Source: Clostridiaceae bacterium (GTDB taxonomy: Bacteria > Bacillota > Clostridia > Peptostreptococcales > Peptostreptococcaceae). Taken from it: 15,986 bases of DNA. Below, one piece after another: positions 6,801 through 14,453 of the stretch. The DNA lies in NCBI GenBank assembly GCA_902362365.1, contig CABIVQ010000063.1, forward strand, positions 1 through 15,986, written 5' to 3'. The position numbers were made by a program, and so were the translations under genes. Within the stretch, counting starts at the first letter, position 1. Each line of letters begins with the position of its first letter. The notes under the pieces are model-generated. The model did no database searches and was not told where the DNA came from. It worked only from the letters and a program-made list of their open reading frames with translations.

Positions 6801-7262
6801 ATGGATAAACTTATTGCAATTATATTTATAATTCTTATTATTTTAATATTGGCTAAAACATTTAAAAAGATTTTTATATGTGCATTATTTGCAATTCTTA
6901 CATTTGCTATATATACCATTACTCAACTTCCACTTTTAACAAGTTCCATCTTATCTATTGTTATATTTAAAGGATTTAAAGATACTTTATTTAATTTAAG
7001 TGTAACTTTTAAAGCATTATTTAGATCGAAATATAAATTCAAGCAAAAATTTCTTGGCAAATTAGTTAATATTTTATTTGAATTAAACTTTACTGTTTTT
7101 ATTTTCTTGTGTTATATACTTTTAATATCATATGTAGCTTATTGGTTAGATATCGATTTTGAATTTATTACTATAACTTTTATAGCCCTATCTTTGGTTC
7201 AAATGTTAAAACAATTAGCTTTTAGAAAAACTTATTATAATCCCCATAGATTTTTAAGATAA
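6801..7262 (+). CDS. Small membrane protein of unknown function
   Basis: 153 residues from ATG at 6801, chosen because GGAGAG (6786-6791) sits 9 bases upstream; an in-frame ATG at 6741 lacks such a site. There are about four hydrophobic segments: roughly 3-20, 24-55 (possibly two short helices), 96-116 and 122-138. The loop between (about 62-92) is Lys/Phe-rich (KALFRSKYKFKQKF) and so probably cytoplasmic. The C-terminus is basic (FRKTYYNPHRFLR). I recognise no family. It follows the agr remnant on the opposite strand and may be transcribed with the small zinc-ribbon gene 114 bases downstream. Codon use matches its neighbours. Confidence 0.65.
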   Translation: MDKLIAIIFIILIILILAKTFKKIFICALFAILTFAIYTITQLPLLTSSILSIVIFKGFKDTLFNLSVTFKALFRSKYKFKQKFLGKLVNILFELNFTVFIFLCYILLISYVAYWLDIDFEFITITFIALSLVQMLKQLAFRKTYYNPHRFLR

Positions 7263-7376
7263 TTGTTCAATAATATAAATATAAATATATATCTATATTA
7301 TTTGCATATCCTACTATCATACAGAAGGTATTATCCTACTAATATAGAAAGTATACTAAAAAAGGAGGTTTTCATT

Positions 7377-7637
7377 ATGAACAACAATCACCCATATCAA
7401 CTTAACTGTCCACACTGTGGTAGTTATATAACTTTTAATATTCCTGAAAATAAATCTATCACAAATGATACTTCAATGGTATTCTCAGATGAAAATATAG
7501 GAAATATAAGTATATCAAACGCTTATAAAAATTCAGGTTCATTTGGAACCTATGAGGCTATGGATGTAGAAATGATTTGTCCTCATTGCTCTTACTCATT
7601 TAAATCCACCGTACATTCTAACTCTACACTTGAATAA
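7377..7637 (+). CDS. Small zinc-ribbon-like protein of unknown function
   Basis: 86 residues from ATG at 7377, with a perfect AAAGGAGG (7361-7368) upstream. Two CPHC knuckles (LNCPHCGSY near residue 10 and ICPHCSYSF near 67) would bind one zinc ion as a ribbon, holding a middle insert rich in Ser, Asn and Asp. No DNA-binding or catalytic motif is visible. Such small paired-CPxC proteins are common in Firmicutes and often unnamed. It has its own terminator immediately after. An in-frame extension back to 7263 is open but lacks a ribosome site and is AT-rich, so it was not used. Confidence 0.7.
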   Translation: MNNNHPYQLNCPHCGSYITFNIPENKSITNDTSMVFSDENIGNISISNAYKNSGSFGTYEAMDVEMICPHCSYSFKSTVHSNSTLE

Positions 7638-7657
7638 CAATATAACATTCATAATAA

Positions 7658-7707
7658 AAAGCTGAAACTATTTCTGTGTATAACTCATAAATGGTTTTAG
7701 CTTTTTT
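7658..7707 (+). terminator. Intrinsic terminator after the zinc-ribbon gene
   Basis: AAAGCTGAAACTATTT (7658-7673) pairs with AAATGGTTTTAGCTTT (7689-7704), including two G-U pairs, and is followed by Ts. Confidence 0.85.
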
Positions 7708-7734
7708 ATTTTTCGCTACCTATTAAAATCATTA

Positions 7735-7763
7735 TTGAATTATTTTCTATATTAAGGTAAAAA
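7735..7763 (+). promoter_or_regulatory. Possible promoter of the selenoprotein-efflux pump operon
   Basis: TTGAAT (7735-7740) is 17 bases from TAAAAA (7758-7763), and the ribosome site AAGGAG (7783-7788) follows. The -10 box is weak. Confidence 0.4.
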
Positions 7764-7800
7764 TATCTACAAGATGATAAGAAAGGAGATTCATACTATT

Positions 7801-8121
7801 ATGATTATAAATATTTCAGAGCCTGCTAAAACCAATCTTAATCTTATGTTCGATAATTATAATCTAAAAGAAAAAAACTTTAGAGTTTATATCCAAAGAA
7901 TTAGCTCATGATATGGACCTATATTTTATGTGGCTCTGGATGAGCCTACTGAAAATGATGAGGTTTTCACCTCAGATGATTATAATGTAATTTTAAACAA
8001 AGACTTATGTGACAAAATAGAAGTCATAAATATCTTCTTCTCTAGAGGAGAATTTAGAGTAAGCACAGACCTCTCTTGGAGAGATGAATACTATGGAACT
8101 CCTTGGGCTAGACCATGGTAA
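7801..8121 (+). CDS. HesB/IscA-like protein with in-frame UGA, probable selenoprotein
   Basis: The frame from ATG 7801 to TAA 8119-8121 spans 106 residues if UGA at 7909-7911 (codon 37) is read as selenocysteine. Before the UGA it reads MIINISEPAKTNLNL and FRVYIQRISS; after it, YGPIFYVALDEPTENDEVF, then DYNVILNKDL and RGEFRV. This is the HesB/IscA (Fe-S biogenesis) fold, whose first conserved Cys lies in a GxGCGGPxFGLALDE-type motif. The UGA sits exactly at that Cys. HesB-like selenoproteins are a known bacterial family. A hairpin with the features of a bacterial SECIS follows. Both halves keep good family similarity and codon bias, unlike a random nonsense mutation. The two C-terminal Cys of IscA are absent. 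The efflux-pump gene starts 18 bases later, implying an operon. The alternative is a recent nonsense mutation. Confidence 0.8.
7909..7949 (+). promoter_or_regulatory. Candidate bacterial SECIS element
   Basis: Downstream of the UGA (7909-7911), GGCUC (7932-7936) and GAGCC (7942-7946) close a five-base loop UGGAU. The stem extends by GU/AC with one bulged U. The loop has G as its second base, and that G lies 26 bases after the UGA. Both fit the usual bacterial SECIS rules: a G in the first two loop bases, about 16-37 bases from the UGA. Confidence 0.65.
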
Positions 8122-8139
8122 TTAAAATGGAGTGATACT

Positions 8140-9822
8140 ATGAGTAAATCAATAAAAAGAAATAATACTACATTAGCTATGGCAGTATTTTTATTAGGCA
8201 TATTTATGGGTGCTTTAGATTCTGGAATAATCTCTCCTGCAAGAGGTGTTATTGCAGGTAGCTTAAATATTTCAGAATCTGCAAGTATTTGGATGGTTAC
8301 TATTTATACTCTTACTTATGCTGTATCAATGCCTATTACTGGTAAGTTAGCTGATAGTCTTGGAAGAAAGAAAATTTATATTGCCTGTATAATAATATTT
8401 ACTATAGGTTCCTTGTTATGTTGGTTATCCGATGTATTTAATAATTATAATTTTTTATTAATATCTAGAGTTATACAAGCTTTAGGTGGTGGTGGAATTA
8501 TGCCAATTGCAACGGCATATATAGGTGCATCTTTCCCTCCAGAAAAAAGAGGATCCGCCCTTGGCTTTGTAGGTTCTATATACGGAATAGCAACTGTTAT
8601 TGGCCCTACTTTAGGTACTGCTATTCTTTCACTAGCTGGAAGTAATAACTGGGGATATTTATTCTTAATAAACGTTCCTATAAGTTTAATTATACTTTTT
8701 CTTGCATTTAGACTTGAAGAAAATAGAAATGAGTCTAAATCTAAAAAAATGGATATCTTAGGTGCAGGAGTTTTAAGTGTGTTAATTGCATCATTAATGT
8801 ATGCTCTTACTAACTTACAATTCCATGACTTCTTAACCTCAATTAAGTCAGAACATGTATGGCCTTTTTTAGCTATTGCTTTAGTATCCTTACCTTTATT
8901 TATAGCTATTGAAAAAAATGCAAAAGATCCTATTTTAAATTTAAAGTTCTTCACTAATCCACAAATAGTAATTACATTAGCTTTAAGCTTCTTAGCTGGT
9001 TGTGGTCTTATGGGAACAGTATTTTTACCTCAGTTCGGAGAAAATGTTCTTAGATTAAAAAGTGGTACTGGAGGATATATAGTTACCTTATTTGCTTTAT
9101 TTACTGGGATAGGCGCACCTATTGGTGGGAAAATAATTGACAGATATGGAGTTAAAATACTCCTTTTATTTGGATTCTCTTTTACAATATCAGGTAGTTT
9201 ATATCAATCATTTGTTACTGCCATTTATCCTAGCTTATCTAATTTAGCTATAGGTATTGGACTTATGGGAGTTGGAATGGGATTCACTATGGGTACTCCT
9301 ATAAATTATCTTATGATGAGTTTAGTTAAACCAAGTGAAATATCTATAGGTCAATCTACAGCCTCATTATTTAGATCTATTGGTGTAGCAGTTTCTTCCA
9401 ATTTACTTGTTAACTTTATATCTCAGGCTGGTGAAAAACTACCTAAAGCTATCAATGATATTTTACCTAAAATCACTGATATAGGTAATCCTATGACATT
9501 TGGAGAAACTCTTCCTCCCGAAATTATAAGTAAATTTCAAGCAGCAGATGTAACAACTATTTATTCCACTATAAAGGATTTATCAAATTCTATATTGAGT
9601 AAATTACAAAGTGTCTATGTCAATGACCCAAATGTTAATTTTAGTGAAATAAAAACTCAATATATGATGTCTTTAGAACAGTCAAAATCAGTTATTGAAA
9701 ATACTTACCAACTTACACTAAATAAAGGCTATGCTAATTTATTTATCGCTACTGCAATAATAGCTTTAATAGGATTCATTTTATCTTTATTTATTAAAGA
9801 CAGAATAAAAATAACTAAGTAA
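8140..9822 (+). CDS. DHA2-family (14-TM) MFS multidrug efflux transporter
   Basis: 560 residues, the length of EmrB/QacA-type drug:proton antiporters. The N-terminal half has LGIFMGALDSGIISPA in helix 1 with its membrane Asp, motif A GKLADSLGRKKIY (68-80) in the first cytoplasmic loop, and the antiporter motif C region around GPTLGTAIL (155-163). A second motif A-like loop (GGKIIDRYGVK) lies in the C-terminal half. Between helices 13 and 14 is a large extracytoplasmic insert (about residues 425-530), a DHA2 trait. These pumps expel cationic or lipophilic compounds using the proton gradient; the substrate is unknown. The ribosome site is TGGAG and the gene begins 18 bases after the HesB-like stop, so the two are likely co-transcribed. 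The only nearby regulator is the convergent AraC gene, which has its own divergent target. Confidence 0.9.
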   Translation: MSKSIKRNNTTLAMAVFLLGIFMGALDSGIISPARGVIAGSLNISESASIWMVTIYTLTYAVSMPITGKLADSLGRKKIYIACIIIFTIGSLLCWLSDVFNNYNFLLISRVIQALGGGGIMPIATAYIGASFPPEKRGSALGFVGSIYGIATVIGPTLGTAILSLAGSNNWGYLFLINVPISLIILFLAFRLEENRNESKSKKMDILGAGVLSVLIASLMYALTNLQFHDFLTSIKSEHVWPFLAIALVSLPLFIAIEKNAKDPILNLKFFTNPQIVITLALSFLAGCGLMGTVFLPQFGENVLRLKSGTGGYIVTLFALFTGIGAPIGGKIIDRYGVKILLLFGFSFTISGSLYQSFVTAIYPSLSNLAIGIGLMGVGMGFTMGTPINYLMMSLVKPSEISIGQSTASLFRSIGVAVSSNLLVNFISQAGEKLPKAINDILPKITDIGNPMTFGETLPPEIISKFQAADVTTIYSTIKDLSNSILSKLQSVYVNDPNVNFSEIKTQYMMSLEQSKSVIENTYQLTLNKGYANLFIATAIIALIGFILSLFIKDRIKITK

Positions 9823-9833
9823 ATATAAATAAG

Positions 9834-9875
9834 AATGAGTATAGTTAGTAGTTTTATCATTCTATACTCATTTTT
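9834..9875. terminator. Bidirectional terminator between efflux pump and AraC regulator
   Basis: AATGAGTATAG (9834-9844) pairs exactly with CTATACTCATT (9862-9872). It is followed by TTTTT on plus, and a T-rich exit exists on minus too. It serves the two convergent genes. Confidence 0.85.
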
Positions 9876-9881
9876 ATTTTA

Positions 9882-11081
9882 TTATTTTCCCATATCTCTT
9901 CTATACTGAGTTGGAGACTTACCTAATTGTTTTTTAAATAATTTACTAAAATAGCTTAAATCATTTATTCCTACTTTTTCTGCAATCATCTGAATTTGCA
10001 TATCTGTCTTTTTCATTAACTGTATTGCTTCTTTAATTCTTTTTTGATTGATGTATTCTATAACAGAAATTCCATTTTCCTTTCTAAATAATCGTGAAAG
10101 ATAATTGGGAGTTATACAAAGATTATATGCTATATCTGAAACCGTTAAATCAGAATTTAAATTTAAATTTATATAACTTATTGCTCTTTTAATTAAAGGG
10201 CTAACGCCTTCTAAAGCATAATCTTTAACTAAAGAGCAATAATCTTTAATCATTTTCACAGATATATTATCTACACTTTTAGATAAACTAAAAATTGAAT
10301 ATTTTGTGGATAAGTCATTTAAATACAAAGGATGTACCCCACCAGCTTCTGCAGCTTTTCGAAGTATAACATTTAGTATAGTAATTCCTTTAGTACTGCT
10401 ATTAACACTATCATTAATACTATAATAAGAATTTAAGTTGGACTTCATCTTCTCGTAAGCCATAAACGCAGAAGGAAAGTCCCCTCTTGATACTGCATTC
10501 ATAAGTTCATTTTCCATTTGATATCTTTCTTCTAGCATTTTTATAGATAGATTTTTATCTAAGCTTTCATCTAACTTATATTTTTTAGACGTTATATGCT
10601 CTTCTTTAATGCCTACAACTGAAAATGGACCTTTAGTCTCAAAATATTTTTCTAAAAATATATTACACAGAGCCCATAATCTATCCAATCTAACAATAGG
10701 TATAGCTGAATAATACTTTTTTAATTCTATCAATAGGGTTTCATCTATGTCTAAATTAGATTGTAATTCCCTTATTTGATTTTCGTTTACAGGTTCATTT
10801 AAATAAGGTCCTATCACTAAATATTCTTCAGACTCTTTATTTAAACAAATATTTAGATAACAAGTCTTGATAGGAGTATTTGCATAGTATATTATTTTTT
10901 CTTGTAGTAAATTTAAATATTTACCTAAAATATTTTCATTATCTTTTGAAAAAAAGATACTATAAAAAGGATTTTCGCTATATACTTTTAAAAACTGACT
11001 CTTTTCTGAAATATACGAGACAGAAACATCCAATGACATTGATACAGTTTGAATCCAAAACAATACTTCATTTTTTGTCAT
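9882..11081 (-). CDS. AraC-family transcriptional regulator
   Basis: 399 residues; the ribosome site GGGGAGG lies just before ATG at 11081. The last ~100 residues form the two-helix-turn-helix AraC DNA-binding domain: LTVSDIAYNLCITPNYLSRLF in the first HTH, then MIAEKVGINDLSYFSKLFKKQLGKSPTQYRR, the classic second-HTH signature. The N-terminal 290 residues are a large ligand or signal domain of no family I can name, with no membrane helix, so it is a cytoplasmic one-component sensor rather than a YesN-type response regulator (no phospho-acceptor domain is seen). It is transcribed divergently from the GH3 glycosidase, and the shared region contains a paired direct repeat. It therefore most likely controls that gene in response to a sugar or cell-wall fragment. 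Confidence 0.9.
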   Translation of the reverse strand: MTKNEVLFWIQTVSMSLDVSVSYISEKSQFLKVYSENPFYSIFFSKDNENILGKYLNLLQEKIIYYANTPIKTCYLNICLNKESEEYLVIGPYLNEPVNENQIRELQSNLDIDETLLIELKKYYSAIPIVRLDRLWALCNIFLEKYFETKGPFSVVGIKEEHITSKKYKLDESLDKNLSIKMLEERYQMENELMNAVSRGDFPSAFMAYEKMKSNLNSYYSINDSVNSSTKGITILNVILRKAAEAGGVHPLYLNDLSTKYSIFSLSKSVDNISVKMIKDYCSLVKDYALEGVSPLIKRAISYINLNLNSDLTVSDIAYNLCITPNYLSRLFRKENGISVIEYINQKRIKEAIQLMKKTDMQIQMIAEKVGINDLSYFSKLFKKQLGKSPTQYRRDMGK

Positions 11082-11107
11082 AAATTCCTCCCCTTATTAA
11101 TAAAAAT

Positions 11108-11137
11108 GCAATATTTGTACAAATTATAGCAATATTT
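11108..11137. promoter_or_regulatory. Putative AraC-type operator: two GCAATATTT repeats 21 bp apart
   Basis: GCAATATTT occurs at 11108-11116 and 11129-11137 in the same orientation. A 21-bp register (two helical turns) is the classic spacing of AraC-family half sites. The promoter-proximal copy ends about 42 bases before the predicted GH3 start site and sits inside the regulator's own promoter. Confidence 0.6.
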
Positions 11138-11151
11138 ATTATAACTGTAAA
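11123..11151 (-). promoter_or_regulatory. Promoter of the AraC-family gene
   Basis: On the minus strand, TTTACA (11151-11146), 17 bases, then TATAAT (11128-11123), the latter preceded by TGC as in extended -10 promoters. The start would be near 11116, giving a short leader before ATG at 11081. The second GCAATATTT repeat fills the spacer. Confidence 0.7.
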
Positions 11152-11162
11152 GGTTATCCCTT

Positions 11163-11171
11163 TGTTATAAT
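11163..11171 (+). promoter_or_regulatory. Extended -10 promoter of the GH3 gene
   Basis: TGTTATAAT holds a TGn extension and a perfect TATAAT (11166-11171). No good -35 box lies 17 bases upstream, as expected for an activator-dependent promoter. The start is predicted near 11178. Confidence 0.6.
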
Positions 11172-11238
11172 AAATTCAAAGCAAGGTTGTTAAATATTTA
11201 TTTAAATATAATTATATATATATTGGGGAGGAAATAAA

Positions 11239-12975
11239 ATGTCAGAATTAAAGCAAAAAATAGATTTAAAAGCTAAACCATTTAACTTATCCGATGAAGA
11301 TATAAAATGGGTAGAAGAAACTTTAGCTAACTTAACTTTAGATGAAAAAATAGGTCAAGTTTTCGTAGATATGTTATGGAATAATACTGAAGACGAAGTA
11401 AAAGAGAGAATAGCAAAATACGGTATGGGTGGATTCAGATACAACAACATGCCTGCAACTGACCTTTACAAGCAAAATAAGTTAATACAAGAAACTAGTA
11501 AAATACCTGCTCTAATAGCTGCTAATATAGAAGCTGGTGGAGATGGTGGTGTTGGTGGTGGTACTCACTTAGGATATCACGTAACTATAGGTGCTACTCA
11601 AGATAAAGAAAATGCTTATAAATTAGGTTACTATGGATGTAAGGAAGCTGCTGCAATCGGATGTAACTGGACTTTCGCTCCAATAGTTGATATAAATAAA
11701 AACTGGAGAAGTTCAGTTGTTTCTAGTAGATGTTTCTCAAGTGAAGCACAGCAAGTTCTTGAAATGTCTAAAGAATACTTAAGAGGTGCAAAAGATGCTG
11801 GTCTTGCAAGCTGTATGAAACACTTCCCAGGAGATGGACTTGATGAAAGAGATCAACATATAGTAACTGCAAACAATGATATGAGCGTAGAAGAATGGGA
11901 AGAAAACTTCGGTAAAGTTTACAGAGGTATGATAGATGCTGGTGTTGAATCAGTAATGATAGGACATATAAGACTTCCTGAAATGTCTAGAAAATTAAGA
12001 CCAGGAATAAAAGATAATGAAATAATGCCTGCTACAATAGCACCAGAATTATTACAAGACTTATTAAGAGATAAATTAGGATTTAACGGATTAGTTATAA
12101 CTGATGCTACTCACATGGTTGGTTTAACTTCTGCTATGAGAAGATCTGAAATAATGCCTTATACTATAGCAGCTGGTTGTGATATGATACTTTACTACAG
12201 AGATAAAGATGAAGATGTTGAATCTATAAAGGAAGGTCTTGCTAACGGTGTATTAACTGAAGAAAGATTAAATGAGGCAGTTACTCGTGTACTAGCATTC
12301 AAGGCAATGTTAAAGTTACACACTAAAAAAGCTAATGGTACTTTAGTTCCTAAGGAAGAAGGACTTTCAGTTATAGGATGTGACGAACATAAAGAAGTTG
12401 CTAAAGACATAGCTGATAAAGCTATAACATTAGTTAAAAATACTAAGAACCAATTACCAATAACTCCAGAAACTCATAAGAGAATAATGCTTTACACAGT
12501 GGAAAATTCAGGATTTGCTCCTAATAAAGTAGAGACTGATTCTTTAAAATCAAGAGTAAAAACTAAGTTAGAAGCTCAAGGATTTGAAGTTACTTTATTC
12601 GATCCAGCTGCTGGGCTTAATGGTAAGCAGTTATTAGCTGCGACTCCTATAAAAGAATTCGTTGATAGTTTTGATGCAGTTATGTTATTCGTTAACGTTA
12701 GTGGATTCTCTCAAAGCAATGTAAGACGTATAACTTGGTCTATGCCAATGGGTCCAGATATTCCATGGTATGTAACAGAATTACCAACAGTTTGTGTATC
12801 TGTATTCAATCCATTCCACTTAATAGATGTACCAATGGTTCCAACTTATATAAATGCATACACAGATAATGATGCAACTTTAGATTTAGTTATAGAAAAA
12901 ATAATGGGTAAATCTGAATTCAAAGGAGTAAGCTCAGTAGACGCATTCTGCTCTTCTTGGGATACTAGATTATAA
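11239..12975 (+). CDS. Glycoside hydrolase family 3 protein (NagZ-like beta-N-acetylhexosaminidase)
   Basis: 578 residues; ribosome site GGGGAGG before ATG at 11239. Residues ~20-365 form the GH3 TIM barrel. It contains KHFPGDG (194-200) followed by D205-Q-H207, corresponding to the KHFPGHGDTxxDSH loop of NagZ enzymes in which an Asp-His pair is the acid/base. VITDATHM supplies the nucleophile Asp289. A second domain (~385-578, from AITLVKNTKNQLPI) follows, as in longer Gram-positive NagZ. The loop departs from consensus (GHGDT is GDGLD), but the terminal DxH is kept, so activity is likely though specificity may differ. There is no signal peptide, so a cytoplasmic enzyme is likely, acting on imported GlcNAc-containing muropeptides or glycosides. 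It is controlled by the divergent AraC regulator and ends at a strong terminator. Its codon use is more biased than its neighbours', suggesting high expression. Confidence 0.85.
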   Translation: MSELKQKIDLKAKPFNLSDEDIKWVEETLANLTLDEKIGQVFVDMLWNNTEDEVKERIAKYGMGGFRYNNMPATDLYKQNKLIQETSKIPALIAANIEAGGDGGVGGGTHLGYHVTIGATQDKENAYKLGYYGCKEAAAIGCNWTFAPIVDINKNWRSSVVSSRCFSSEAQQVLEMSKEYLRGAKDAGLASCMKHFPGDGLDERDQHIVTANNDMSVEEWEENFGKVYRGMIDAGVESVMIGHIRLPEMSRKLRPGIKDNEIMPATIAPELLQDLLRDKLGFNGLVITDATHMVGLTSAMRRSEIMPYTIAAGCDMILYYRDKDEDVESIKEGLANGVLTEERLNEAVTRVLAFKAMLKLHTKKANGTLVPKEEGLSVIGCDEHKEVAKDIADKAITLVKNTKNQLPITPETHKRIMLYTVENSGFAPNKVETDSLKSRVKTKLEAQGFEVTLFDPAAGLNGKQLLAATPIKEFVDSFDAVMLFVNVSGFSQSNVRRITWSMPMGPDIPWYVTELPTVCVSVFNPFHLIDVPMVPTYINAYTDNDATLDLVIEKIMGKSEFKGVSSVDAFCSSWDTRL

Positions 12976-13034
12976 GATAAAGAGCTTCGCTTAAAAGCTA
13001 CTTAATATATACCTATGTGCTTGGGTATGAAAAT

Positions 13035-13088
13035 AAAAAACTCCAGTCCATGCAGCAAAGTAACGCTACAAATGGACTGGAGTTTTTA
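13035..13088. terminator. Strong bidirectional terminator
   Basis: Segment 13035-13051, ending ACTCCAGTCCAT, pairs with ATGGACTGGAGT and the following Ts (13072-13088). The stem is perfect, with an A-tract on the left and a T-tract on the right, so it stops both the GH3 transcript and the GNAT transcript. Confidence 0.9.
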
Positions 13089-13147
13089 TTTTATCCCCTT
13101 GCACTGGGATTATTTAACTTTGCTTTATGAAATACTTCTCTATCTTA

Positions 13148-13741
13148 TTAATCTGTGTTAGGTATTATTTCATTTAGTTCATTTTGATTAATTTCTAACC
13201 ATTCTGATTTTAACATTGCGTAGTGATCTACATCGTAATATTTTCCTTTTACTTTTACTTCTTGGATGCCTCGTCCTTCATGTTTCATTTTACACTTTTG
13301 CATTACTTTGCCAGAAGCTCCGTTTACTACATAGTGCTCAGCTTCAACTCTATTTATTTTTAATACTTCAAAGGAGAATCTTAAAATTTCATTTAAAACT
13401 TCAGTCATATAACCTTTATTCCAATAATTTCTATTTAATATGTATCCAAAAGTTAGTTTGTCGTTTTCTTCATCTATTCTTATATCTACGCATCCTATAC
13501 ACTTTTTATTTTCTCTTAATTCTATTGCATATATTCCGCCTCTACTGTAGTAGTTTAAAATTAGGTTTGCTGATTGGTCTATCGTTTTGTGAGTTTCCCA
13601 AGTTACATATTTAGTAGTTTCTTCATCACTTGCAAATTCAAAAACATCTTTTCTATCTTCCATATTAAATGGTCTAAGCTTAAATCTAATTGTATATAAA
13701 GTTTTATTTTGAGATAATATCAAATTATATTTTCTTCCCAT
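13148..13741 (-). CDS. GNAT-family N-acetyltransferase (RimJ/RimL type)
   Basis: 197 residues from ATG at 13741, with AAAGGAGG upstream. It begins with a short lead and then the family opening FKLRPFNMEDRKDVFEFASD. ECIGCVD-like strand 4 (KKCIGCVDIRI) and FGYILNRNYWNKGYMTEVL follow, where the NKGYMTE stretch is the acetyl-CoA pyrophosphate-binding motif A (Q/RxxGxG/A variant). Near the end comes INRVEAEHYVVNGASGKVMQKCKM, the RimJ/L acceptor-side motif. Such enzymes acetylate ribosomal-protein N-termini, amines or antibiotics; the substrate here cannot be told. It is preceded on the same strand by an EamA transporter remnant and ends at the terminator shared with GH3. Confidence 0.9.
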   Translation of the reverse strand: MGRKYNLILSQNKTLYTIRFKLRPFNMEDRKDVFEFASDEETTKYVTWETHKTIDQSANLILNYYSRGGIYAIELRENKKCIGCVDIRIDEENDKLTFGYILNRNYWNKGYMTEVLNEILRFSFEVLKINRVEAEHYVVNGASGKVMQKCKMKHEGRGIQEVKVKGKYYDVDHYAMLKSEWLEINQNELNEIIPNTD

Positions 13742-13778
13742 CTACTATCCTCCTTTGTATATTTTTACTAACTTTCAA

Positions 13779-13994
13779 CTATAGTTCTTGCTTTGTTTTT
13801 CCTTCTCCTAAAAATGCTGATATTAATATTATACTGCCTACTATAACTTGATCTATAGAAAGAGGGTCACTTAAAAATATCATGCTAAAAACTATAGAAG
13901 ATATGGTATCTATATAGCTAAGTAGTGATGTGATTTTAACATTTAAATTTTTAATGTTAATTTTTCTTTCAATATTACAAGTAATAAAAAACAA
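13779..13994 (-). pseudogene. EamA/DMT-family transporter, C-terminal remnant
   Basis: About 70 residues: NIKNLNVKITSLLSYIDTIS then SIVFSMIFLSDPLSIDQVIV and GSIILISAFLGEGKTK. This matches the last two helices of EamA transporters (SxLSYxxPV then LGEPLxxxQxxGxxLI). A full gene has about ten helices in ~290 residues; upstream the frame is closed by a stop and no further match is seen, and no credible ribosome site or start exists. The key Glu of the LGEPL motif is Asp here. It is a non-functional tail. Confidence 0.7.
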
Positions 13995-14358
13995 TAATTA
14001 CTAGAGAATAATAATAAATTAAAATGTCCTTTGATACTATAGTATATTTATATGATTTAAATAAAAATGCCTAGTTAAAACTTATACATATTCCTGATAT
14101 TATCAAAAATAGTAAGTTTTTATAACTTTTTTATTATTTTTTCATATTTATTTTCTTTATGATAATTAAATACAAATATTGTTCCTAGAAACATATTTAT
14201 CCTATCTACCTTTATTAAAGATATAATATATGTACTGCTTATTTATAGATTATCCTCTATATAAATATATTTTCTGAAGTACAACATTATTATATACATT
14301 TGATAATGATCAGCTTAAAGTTTAGAATGATATTAAATTTATAATACTTAATATTTAA
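13995..14358. other. AT-rich intergenic stretch
   Basis: No gene, RNA or clear repeat was recognised in this 364-base stretch between the EamA remnant and the terminator of the GGDEF-EAL gene. It may include eroded EamA sequence. Confidence 0.5.
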
Positions 14359-14389
14359 AAGAGGTGAACTCTATATAAGTTCACCCCTT
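14359..14389 (-). terminator. Terminator of the GGDEF-EAL locus
   Basis: On the minus strand, AAGGGGTGAACT (14389-14378) pairs with AGTTCACCTCTT (14370-14359), with one G-U pair, followed by TTTTAAATATT. Confidence 0.75.
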
Positions 14390-14453
14390 AATATGTATTA
14401 TACTATATTTTTTATTTTATATAGTCTATTATTTTTGATAATTCAACTCTAAT

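Noticed and set aside
6674..6919. Open minus-strand frame of 81 codons overlapping the agr remnant
   Set aside because: It is in a different frame from the AgrB-like motifs and overlaps the start of the plus-strand membrane protein, with no supporting motif.
7909..7911. TGA as a simple nonsense mutation in a HesB-like pseudogene
   Set aside because: Its exact place at the conserved Cys, the intact sequence on both sides and the SECIS-like hairpin make selenocysteine the better reading, though not proven.
8445..8954. Open minus-strand frame of 169 codons
   Set aside because: Antisense to the DHA2 pump; the frame is a by-product of that gene's codon bias.
13216..13614. Open plus-strand frame of 132 codons
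   Set aside because: Antisense to the GNAT gene, very Leu-rich low-complexity product, no ribosome site.
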